From positions 310,001-374,000 of the forward strand of contig NZ_JAFIDN010000001.1 of the NCBI RefSeq assembly GCF_017921895.1: a stretch of 64,000 bases of DNA. Reading direction: 5' to 3'. The notes below the pieces were generated by a model. That model was not told the origin of the DNA and ran no database searches. It was given only the letters and a program-made list of their open reading frames with translations. The stretch is from Natronogracilivirga saccharolytica (GTDB taxonomy: Bacteria > Bacteroidota > Rhodothermia > Balneolales > Natronogracilivirgulaceae). Of this stretch, positions 27,044 through 34,109 are shown piece by piece (within the stretch, counting starts at the first letter, position 1; the number at the start of each line of letters is the position of its first letter). The position numbers were made by a program, and so were the translations under genes.

Positions 27044-28843
27044 ATGAGTAACAACAATCAGCAGGGTGTGCTCGGCAGGTTTCTGGATATTATTGAACGC
27101 ACAGGAAACAAACTGCCCGATCCGGCCATTCTATTCTTCCTTTTGATGATATTCGTATGGTTTCTCTCCGCCATACTTTCTCCGTTTGATTTTGGTGAAA
27201 CCGATCCCCGTTCCGGCGAAACCCTCAGGGTGATCAATCTCCTTTCCGGTGATCAGATGGCCTCCTTCCTGGCCAATATGACCGAAACGTTCATCACCTT
27301 TGCTCCGCTCGGCGTAGTTCTGCTGGCCATGCTTGGTGTGGGAGCCGCTGAACATTCGGGTTATATCAACGCCGCATTGAAATATATCCTGGGTATCACC
27401 CCGAAGTCACTGCTGACCCCCATGCTCATCATGGTAGCCATTGTCAGCCATACTGCGGCGGACGCGGGCTATGTGCTGGTTATACCGCTTGGCGGGGTCA
27501 TATTCTATGCCGCCGGCAGGCATCCGCTGGCCGGAATTGCCGCGGCCTTTGCCGGTGTATCCGGCGGGTTCAGCGCCAACTTCATTCCCTCAGGAATTGA
27601 TCCGCTGCTCCAGGGCTTCACCCAGTCGGCAGCACAGATTATTGAGCCGGAAATGCTTATCAACCCGCTCAATAACTACTTCTTCACCGCCATATCCAGT
27701 ATCCTCATTATTACGGTGGGATGGTGGATTACCGACCGCATTGTGGAACCGCGGCTCGCCAAGACCAAGGTGGATGCGGATGAGGATGATCTGCCCCAGA
27801 TGGAACGCCTCAATAAAAAAGAAATCCGGGCTTTCTGGGTTGCTACTATCGTAATGCTTCTTGGTATTGCCGGATTATTTGCATGGACCATTCCGCAGGA
27901 TTCTCCCATGCGCTCGCCCGGTACAACCGCTTTTGAGGCATCCGGTGAAGGTATGATACACTCACTCTATGTGGATGACGGGGACACCGTGGATGTGGGA
28001 CAGGAACTCGGCATCATTCAGATCTTTCACCTGCAGAGTGAAAATGAGGACCAGCTTTACTACGAGCCGGTACGCAAAGACACCATGATGGCCATGGAAG
28101 AGGGTGTTATTCACTTTGCCAAACCCGACCTGCGGGAAGGATCTACACTGCAGGCCGGCGAAATGGTGGCTACGCTTCAGGGCAGCAGGGACGTCACGGC
28201 ATTTGACGCGCCGGTGATGCAGTCTATTGTTCCGCTTATATTTCTGCTGTTCGTGATACCGGGTGTCATCTACGGATTTCTGGCAGGAACCTTCAAAAAC
28301 TCGCAGGATATGGTGGGCAGCATGAGCAAAGCCATGGGCAGCATGGCCTACTATATTGTAATGGCATTTTTCTGCGCGCTGTTCATTGACGCTTTCGGAA
28401 ATTCGAATATCGGGACCCTGATTGCGCTCAAGGGAGCCGGCTTTCTGGAAAGTCTGGCACTTCCGGGCGCCCTTACCATTGTCGGAATCATCGTCCTCAC
28501 GGCTGTCGTAAACCTGCTGGTAGGATCGGCATCTGCCAAATGGGCGCTTATCAGCCCGATTTTTGTTCCCATGCTCATGGGCATCGGAATTTCGCCCGAC
28601 CTGACCCAGGCCGCTTACCGCGTTGGTGACTCGGTGTCGAACATCATCACGCCGCTACTCCCCTACTTCCCGCTGGTTGTAGTATTCTGTCAGCGGTATG
28701 TCAAAAGCACCGGAATCGGAACACTGGTTTCCATGATGCTTCCGTACTTCTTCATTTTCATGGTGACCTGGAGCATTTTCCTCCTTGTGTACTGGTGGAT
28801 CGGTATTCCGCTTGGTCTGCAGGCATCATACACATTCCCGTGA
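27044..28843 (+). CDS. AbgT-family transporter with a soluble biotinyl/lipoyl-like insertion
   Basis: 599 residues from the ATG at 27044 (an earlier in-frame ATG at 26951 adds 31 residues without similarity). The family contains p-aminobenzoyl-glutamate importers and sulfonamide/PABA exporters driven by ions. AbgT signatures are visible: MVAIVSHTAADAGYVLVIPL, FSANFIPSGIDPLLQGFTQ, NLLVGSASAKWALISPIFVP and YRVGDSVSNIITPLLPYF. Between two membrane segments, residues ~296-385 (27929-28199) form an extra soluble part. It has two similar halves, MIHSLYVDDGDTVDVGQEL at 304-322 and VIHFAKPDLREGSTLQAGEM at 355-374, which match the GxVxxxxVxxGDxVxxGQxL hairpin pattern of biotinyl/lipoyl-like domains, without the modified lysine. 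The E. coli relative has about ten residues at this place. Confidence 0.85.
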   Translation: MSNNNQQGVLGRFLDIIERTGNKLPDPAILFFLLMIFVWFLSAILSPFDFGETDPRSGETLRVINLLSGDQMASFLANMTETFITFAPLGVVLLAMLGVGAAEHSGYINAALKYILGITPKSLLTPMLIMVAIVSHTAADAGYVLVIPLGGVIFYAAGRHPLAGIAAAFAGVSGGFSANFIPSGIDPLLQGFTQSAAQIIEPEMLINPLNNYFFTAISSILIITVGWWITDRIVEPRLAKTKVDADEDDLPQMERLNKKEIRAFWVATIVMLLGIAGLFAWTIPQDSPMRSPGTTAFEASGEGMIHSLYVDDGDTVDVGQELGIIQIFHLQSENEDQLYYEPVRKDTMMAMEEGVIHFAKPDLREGSTLQAGEMVATLQGSRDVTAFDAPVMQSIVPLIFLLFVIPGVIYGFLAGTFKNSQDMVGSMSKAMGSMAYYIVMAFFCALFIDAFGNSNIGTLIALKGAGFLESLALPGALTIVGIIVLTAVVNLLVGSASAKWALISPIFVPMLMGIGISPDLTQAAYRVGDSVSNIITPLLPYFPLVVVFCQRYVKSTGIGTLVSMMLPYFFIFMVTWSIFLLVYWWIGIPLGLQASYTFP

Positions 28844-28944
28844 TGAAATGTCCATGGCCGGATATGGCGCCAGGATGTGCAGGCGCATGATCAATTGCGA
28901 CCATGGCATTGCATTTTTCCATATAAACCGAAACTACCAAAAGG

Positions 28945-29637
28945 ATGAACCCTGTCAATTTACTGGCAGCCATTCTGTTGATTGCTTTGGCATCAATAAC
29001 TTTGATATCATGCGGCAACAGTGAAGAGCTGGAAAGACTTCAGCGCTCCAAAACAGAATTAAGCGACGAAAAACGGGAACTAGAGCAAAAGATTGAGGAC
29101 TTGATGACAACCCGAAAACGTATCGATTTTCTTGCCGGGCAGATGGATGGCATCAAAGCCACTATTGTTACCAATCATGGTGACATCGAGCTTGCATTTC
29201 ACCCGGATCGCGCTCCCATCCACACGTTCAATTTTGTGACCCGTGCGGAAAGCGGATTTTATGACGGAACCAAGTTTCATCGTGTTATCCCGGGATTCAT
29301 GATTCAGGGAGGCGATCCCAATTCCAGGGAGGATGACCGCCGCCTCTACGGGCAGGGCGGACCCGTCGTTGCCATTCCGCACGAATTCAACGACACACGC
29401 CATGAACCGGGAATACTGTCCATGGCGCGGGTTTCCGACAAAAGCCGGGGTGCCGGCTCCCAGTTTTTCATCATGCACGGAGCCAATCCCGGGCTCGATA
29501 ATGAGTATACGGCTTTCGGAGAAGTGACATCCGGGATGGACGTGGTTGATGCCATTGCCAATGTGCAGACAAGCAGCCAGTACCGTGACCAGCCGGAAGA
29601 GCATGTTGTTATTGAACGGGTTGAGGTATTCAGGTAA
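28945..29637 (+). CDS. cyclophilin-type peptidyl-prolyl isomerase, lipoprotein
   Basis: 230 residues. Leader with lipobox (LISCG, Cys about 23), then a coiled-coil stretch of ~45 residues (LERLQRSKTELSDEKRELEQ), then a cyclophilin domain of ~160 residues. Domain marks: TNHGDIELAFHPDRAPIHTF, FYDGTKFHRVIPGFMIQGGD (catalytic Arg and Phe), GILSMARVSDKSRGAGSQFF and EYTAFGEVTSGMDVVD. It probably helps fold envelope proteins at the periplasmic face. The coiled-coil stalk may place the domain away from the membrane or let it dimerise. It lies ahead of a phosphodiesterase gene on the same strand. Confidence 0.92.
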   Translation: MNPVNLLAAILLIALASITLISCGNSEELERLQRSKTELSDEKRELEQKIEDLMTTRKRIDFLAGQMDGIKATIVTNHGDIELAFHPDRAPIHTFNFVTRAESGFYDGTKFHRVIPGFMIQGGDPNSREDDRRLYGQGGPVVAIPHEFNDTRHEPGILSMARVSDKSRGAGSQFFIMHGANPGLDNEYTAFGEVTSGMDVVDAIANVQTSSQYRDQPEEHVVIERVEVFR

Positions 29638-29703
29638 CTTGGCGAAGGACAACCGTCAGGGCCGGCTATGGCCGGACCCGGGCATTCCATCAGATGCCGT
29701 GCC

Positions 29704-30645
29704 ATGAAAACGAGGGCCATTTTGCTACTATCCCTGATCATTCCACTCTGGGTATCATCAGGCTGCCGCGCCGATACGGATCCGCTCCCCGATGATTTTG
29801 ACCTGCAGGGACACCGGGGGGCGATGGGACTCAAACCGGAGAATACCATTCCGGGTTTTCTGAAAGCGATGGATCTCGGTGTAACCACCATAGAATTTGA
29901 CCTCGCGGTTTCCAGGGACCTCAAAGCGGTTATATCCCACGAGCCCTGGTTCCGGTCGGACATCTGCCTTCAGCCCGATGGCAGCCGCATCCGCAAATTC
30001 CGGGAACGCTCGTACCGGATTTTTGAATACGATTATGAAAAGATCGCTCAGTTTGACTGCGGTTCTTTGCGGCATCCGGATCATCCGGAGCAGAAAACGC
30101 TCTCTGCGCCAAAACCCCTGATGAAAGATGCGATTCTCGAAATGGAGGCGCATGCCCGTGGACAGGACAGACAACCCGTCCGGTACAACATCGAATTAAA
30201 AACCCATAAGGCATGGGATGAAAGTCTCACCCCGGCGCCGGATGGGTTTGCAAAAATTGTGTATGACGAGCTGCAGTCACTCAGTGACTCCCTCGGCAAT
30301 GATCTGATGGACCGCGTAAATATCCAGTCATTTGACCCGAGGCCATTGCATGCCATGCGGGAGATCGATGCCGGGGTTCCGATAGCCATCCTGACGTACA
30401 AAAGAGGTACCGTTGACGATCACCTCGCCTATTTTGACGGACTGGAACCGGAAATTTATTCTCCGAATTACGGCTTGCTGACCCCCTCACATGTTGAAAG
30501 GGCGCATGAGCTGGGCATGACGGTGTTACCGTGGACCGTCAACACGGAAGCCGACATGAAAACAATGGTTTCCATGGGCGTGGACGGGCTTATCACCGAT
30601 TACCCCGACCGTTTTATATCGCTCTATCCAGACTTTGCAGACTGA
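29704..30645 (+). CDS. glycerophosphodiester phosphodiesterase, lipoprotein
   Basis: 313 residues from the ATG at 29704; the 12 residues before it lack any leader features. The leader ends in a lipobox (WVSSGC). The GDPD fold is clear: LQGHRGAMGLKPENTIPGF with the HR and E catalytic residues, EFDLAVSRDLKAVISHEPWF, YNIELKTH, VNIQSFDPRPL, and VLPWTVNTEADMKTMVSMGV near the end. It cleaves glycerophosphodiesters to glycerol-3-phosphate and an alcohol in the periplasm. It is 66 bases after the cyclophilin gene and may share its transcript. Confidence 0.93.
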   Translation: MKTRAILLLSLIIPLWVSSGCRADTDPLPDDFDLQGHRGAMGLKPENTIPGFLKAMDLGVTTIEFDLAVSRDLKAVISHEPWFRSDICLQPDGSRIRKFRERSYRIFEYDYEKIAQFDCGSLRHPDHPEQKTLSAPKPLMKDAILEMEAHARGQDRQPVRYNIELKTHKAWDESLTPAPDGFAKIVYDELQSLSDSLGNDLMDRVNIQSFDPRPLHAMREIDAGVPIAILTYKRGTVDDHLAYFDGLEPEIYSPNYGLLTPSHVERAHELGMTVLPWTVNTEADMKTMVSMGVDGLITDYPDRFISLYPDFAD

Positions 30646-30679
30646 AAAGTCTGTGTTGCGATATATCCTCAGAAAGGTC

Positions 30680-31048
30680 TCAGGATGCTGCCTTACGGGC
30701 ATCGATAAATGATTTGACGCCGAGTGCTATGTAGCCAATCAGCAACAGGGCCATAAGAGCACGGGCAATCGCCGCAAGCTCATTGACTTCCTGATTACCG
30801 CCCAACCAGGAGATGACGTCAAATATTCCGGAAAATGATCCGAACAGTCCGATAAGAGCTACAAGCAGAGCAATATGCATGACATGCTTGCGCCATGCTT
30901 CTTTTTGGGCCAGCCGTCCCAGTATGATGAATGCGATGCCGAAAAAGGCGGGAATCATTGCGGTAATGCTGACTGCGCCGGACGCTATATAACCGATAAT
31001 TCCGATAAGTATCAGGATGATTCCGAGAATTCTGGTATAGTGAGGCAT
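30680..31048 (-). CDS. small membrane protein of unknown function
   Basis: 122 residues with four predicted helices (about 6-26, 28-46, 57-80 and 93-113). The N-terminal half has repeated Ile/Gly helices (ILGIILILIGIIGYIASGAV). No family was recognised. It lies 42 bases after the next small gene on the same strand; the two are probably co-transcribed. Confidence 0.6.
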   Translation of the reverse strand: MPHYTRILGIILILIGIIGYIASGAVSITAMIPAFFGIAFIILGRLAQKEAWRKHVMHIALLVALIGLFGSFSGIFDVISWLGGNQEVNELAAIARALMALLLIGYIALGVKSFIDARKAAS

Positions 31049-31090
31049 GAACTAAGATATTTCAGGTTTAGAGTTTGCAGAAATTGAAAA

Positions 31091-31351
31091 TCAGTCCCAC
31101 CAGTCTCCATCCGCATCCGGGACAATCTGACCGGTGGGTGTAATTTTTTCACCTTCCCTGGGTGGTGTTGTAGGAAAATCTGAAATCGGAATGGCCGGAT
31201 CACGGTCATGGGGAACATAGTGGCTGTGATTGCCGTGCGGCACTTCACGGTAGGGTTTGGAGTCAAAAAAACCCATCGAGTCGGCAATTACCAGGCCGGC
31301 CAGGACCAAAGCAAAGGCTATGAAAATAGTTCGTATTCGTTTTCTGTTCAT
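31091..31351 (-). CDS. short membrane-anchored protein of unknown function
   Basis: 86 residues: a basic N-terminus, one helix at about 7-24 (IRTIFIAFALVLAGLVIADS), then a Pro-, His- and Asp-rich tail (for example HGNHSHYVPHDRDPAIPI) that ends DADGDWWD. The pattern suggests an inner-membrane protein with a periplasmic tail. No family recognised. Confidence 0.55.
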   Translation of the reverse strand: MNRKRIRTIFIAFALVLAGLVIADSMGFFDSKPYREVPHGNHSHYVPHDRDPAIPISDFPTTPPREGEKITPTGQIVPDADGDWWD

Positions 31352-31655
31352 TTTAATGTGTTCCCTTTAAACTAGCAGCTAACTGCTGATCACACTGTTG
31401 ATTTGCCCGGCTGCCAACGCATATGGCATCTCGCTACCCGATTAATGGCAAACACTAAATATAACAGCCTTTGGAAACAGTTAACAGACAAATCACGTCA
31501 TCCGTTTTGAATTTATGGGTTTAAGGCCGCATGAACAAAAGGTCACGAAGTGAAATGTCATGACGGTATTTATTCATGTGCCTGTGCGTCCGGGCGCCAG
31601 CCCGTTCATGATCATTTCAGCATTGCAAAGATCAGGACAGCAGGAAAGACGGGTA
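31352..31655. other. 304-base spacer without a gene
   Basis: Lies between the starts and ends of two minus-strand genes. No tRNA, repeat or convincing coding frame was seen; short plus-strand open frames here are judged to be chance. It should carry the promoter for the two small membrane-protein genes. Confidence 0.4.
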
Positions 31656-32522
31656 TCAGTACTCCGCCGTATATTCCGGTTGCTCAAGCCCTGCATGTTC
31701 CAGATAAAACGCTTCCAGCGCATCACGATACTCGGAAAACTGTGGCAGATCATTATGGCCTCCGTTTGAAATGTTTATCAGTTTTTTTTGTTCCGAAACA
31801 GAAGCATCATACAGTGACTCTGCCATTCTGAACGGCGTTATGGGATCGTTTTCGCTGCCAATAAGCAGCAGCGGATGTGATATGCGTGCCACCCGATCCA
31901 GATTATCGTGCTCCCTGATCGATTCAGCCACATCAAAACGCACAAGTGGCCGGAACAATCTGGGAACCAGGCCGCTCGTCCAGTCATCGGTGCTCGAAAT
32001 CGGACTCTCGAGAACGTATCCATCCACCGACTCTCTGCCGGCAAGCCATCCAGCCAGAAGTGAGCCCATGGAGTGCCCGTGTATGTAAACCGGCAGTTTT
32101 CCGGCTTCTTCGTGCTGATCAACAAAGTTGTAAGCAGCCTGTGCATCTTTCTTTATGCCTGCTATGCTTGGTTCACCGCTGCTCATTCCGTAACCGCGAT
32201 AATCAAACAGAAGAAGGTTTACCGGCAAGGACGAATATGTTTCAATCAAATACCGGGATTTCACCATCAAAAAACCGTTGCCGCCCATAAAAATCACGTT
32301 TGCCTGAGCGTCCTCGTGCTGAATAAACCAGCTGTCAAGCTCTTCCCCGTCCTCTGTCTCAATAGTGTGCTGATAAAGCCGGTAACCGGGGATGTCAAAT
32401 TCGGCCGGTGTGATTGTGCGGTGAGCGTCAAAAGCGTCTTTTTCCTTGATTTCTATCGTAGTGCACCCGTTGATAAGGACAGTTAGTGCCGGAAGAAAAA
32501 AAATAAGCAGCACTGATCGCAT
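31656..32522 (-). CDS. alpha/beta hydrolase, lipoprotein
   Basis: 288 residues from the ATG at 32522, which directly begins a leader ending in a lipobox (TVLINGC); two ATGs further upstream add residues without leader character. The alpha/beta-hydrolase triad is visible: nucleophile serine in YIHGHSMGSLLAGW, aspartate in GSENDPITPF and histidine in ISNGGHNDLP. The segment LLLFDYRGYGMSSGEPS belongs to the oxyanion/strand region of the family related to YqkD/BEM46-like hydrolases. Substrate unknown; the acyl ester of a lipid or small molecule at the cell envelope is possible. Confidence 0.88.
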   Translation of the reverse strand: MRSVLLIFFLPALTVLINGCTTIEIKEKDAFDAHRTITPAEFDIPGYRLYQHTIETEDGEELDSWFIQHEDAQANVIFMGGNGFLMVKSRYLIETYSSLPVNLLLFDYRGYGMSSGEPSIAGIKKDAQAAYNFVDQHEEAGKLPVYIHGHSMGSLLAGWLAGRESVDGYVLESPISSTDDWTSGLVPRLFRPLVRFDVAESIREHDNLDRVARISHPLLLIGSENDPITPFRMAESLYDASVSEQKKLINISNGGHNDLPQFSEYRDALEAFYLEHAGLEQPEYTAEY

Positions 32523-32701
32523 CGGATTAAAAACAGTTTTAAGCATGCATGTATGAGACTGGTTCAACCGGAGTAACGAATTCTGAACTTCTTATGTGTT
32601 TTCCGGAATGAAATGATAACCTATTCTCACCATAAAACGTTCTGACAAACTATCTGCTGCAGACACAATATTTGATTTGTAACCGGTGTGCCTCATATTA
32701 C

Positions 32702-32743
32702 AAAAAAAGCCTGCAAGCCCGGTCAGATACCGGGTTGCAAGCC
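32702..32743 (-). terminator. intrinsic terminator of the susC-susD operon
   Basis: Read on the minus strand, GGCTTGCAACCCGGT and ACCGGGCTTGCAGGC pair around a short loop (one bulge) and are followed directly by a run of seven T. It lies about 40 bases after the susD stop, in the right direction. Confidence 0.8.
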
Positions 32744-32784
32744 TTTCTCATTTATTGACAGGAAGTCTGCCTGTCGGCTGTCCG

Positions 32785-34074
32785 CTAAAGATTGGGATTA
32801 CTGTTGCGTTCGCTTTGAGGAATCGGCAGACAGGTGAGATCACCATACGGAAGGTTTTGGAACGGATCATCGCCGGAAGGGAAAAGATCAATGCCATAGA
32901 GATTTTTATACCTGCGCAAATCACCAAACCTTTTCCCGGTGAGATAGAAGTCACGGGCACGTTGTTCACGCAGTTCAGCCATCAGTTCATCACCTGTAAG
33001 ATCAACAGAATCATGACCGGCAAACTCACGCCGTTCATTCACAAGATCCAGAGTATAATCTGAAGCACCACGCGCCTCGGCGATGATATACCGTGCTTCC
33101 AAAGCAGACGCAAACCGGACATCAGTGCTTCTTTGAAACTCCATCGCTTCTTCCGCGACCCAATCACTGAAACTGTACGGCTGGTAAGGTATATACATCA
33201 TGGTACCCTCTACCAGTGACGTCAGCTTTTCAGCTGTGTGCGGAACACGGATGTCATTCAGGTTTTGAAATGGTTCTCCCGGACTCAGGTATCTGTTATT
33301 AGCTCCGGTCGTGGGATCACGGAAGGGATTGTATTGCCGGGATGAGTTATCGGAATGACGGATCCACATTTCAAAATCATCGGCAACCTGCAATGCATAT
33401 TCTTCAGCATCTTCCATTTCGCCAAGATTAAGTGAAGCACGTGCGGCACCCAGCAACGCAAGATTTCTGAGTCGCTCAACCATTGCACCTGGCTCACCTG
33501 CAGAGAGTGCATTATCGGCTGCTGATAACGCCTCTTCAAATCGCTCAATTGCGATTCGGAATAATTCATCAGATGAATAGGCCGCGCTGACATTCACAGG
33601 AGCCTCACAAAAAGTTTCAGCCATCATGACATAGGAGTAACCGCCATAAGCCAGGGCCTTCAGAGTATTCACCCTGGAGTAGGCATCATCGCCGTACATT
33701 ACTTCAAACCTGGATACAGCGTCATCAGCCGAAGCGCGGCTTCGCTGCCAGAATGAATATATGTTTGCTACATACACATTGTTCTCATCAGCAGTACGAA
33801 GCACCATGGGTATAGTCTGAGCGAATGTATGGTCCAGCAGGAGTTCATCCGCAACCGTTCCGGTCCACTGCGAAGTGTAAGAATGGGTATACTGAAATTC
33901 TCCAATCACTCCATTAATAAGCGATTGTTCCAGGTTGACATTTGTCAGCTCATCCTCTTCGATAGCCCCCGGATTGGATACATCCAGAATATCATCACAA
34001 GCTGCCGCAGTGATGAGCAGTACGGCCATAAAACCGTGTAAAAGATGTTTTTTAAATGGTAGCATAATGTTCAA
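32785..34074 (-). CDS. RagB/SusD-family outer-membrane lipoprotein
   Basis: 429 residues. Leader with lipobox (LLITAAACDD), then the SusD start DILDVSNPGAIEEDELTNV. The middle has helical pairs typical of the family's TPR-like scaffold (LALLGAARASLNLGEMEDAE), and the end has MAELREQRARDFYLTGKRFG then DLRRYKNLYG, a near-constant SusD segment. SusD lids bind a nutrient above the SusC channel. It is 35 bases after susC. No glycoside hydrolase, sulfatase or peptidase lies next to the pair, so the substrate cannot be inferred. SusD proteins of this subgroup are often shorter than the 500-550 of Bacteroides. Confidence 0.92.
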   Translation of the reverse strand: MNIMLPFKKHLLHGFMAVLLITAAACDDILDVSNPGAIEEDELTNVNLEQSLINGVIGEFQYTHSYTSQWTGTVADELLLDHTFAQTIPMVLRTADENNVYVANIYSFWQRSRASADDAVSRFEVMYGDDAYSRVNTLKALAYGGYSYVMMAETFCEAPVNVSAAYSSDELFRIAIERFEEALSAADNALSAGEPGAMVERLRNLALLGAARASLNLGEMEDAEEYALQVADDFEMWIRHSDNSSRQYNPFRDPTTGANNRYLSPGEPFQNLNDIRVPHTAEKLTSLVEGTMMYIPYQPYSFSDWVAEEAMEFQRSTDVRFASALEARYIIAEARGASDYTLDLVNERREFAGHDSVDLTGDELMAELREQRARDFYLTGKRFGDLRRYKNLYGIDLFPSGDDPFQNLPYGDLTCLPIPQSERNSNPNL

Positions 34075-34109
34075 AGTATGGTGTTAAAAAAACTGTTGAC
34101 CAGCCGTGA

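Noticed and set aside
27929-28199. A true biotin- or lipoate-carrying domain in the AbgT protein
   Set aside because: Neither half has the lysine turn (MKM or DKA) needed for modification; only the fold pattern is supported.
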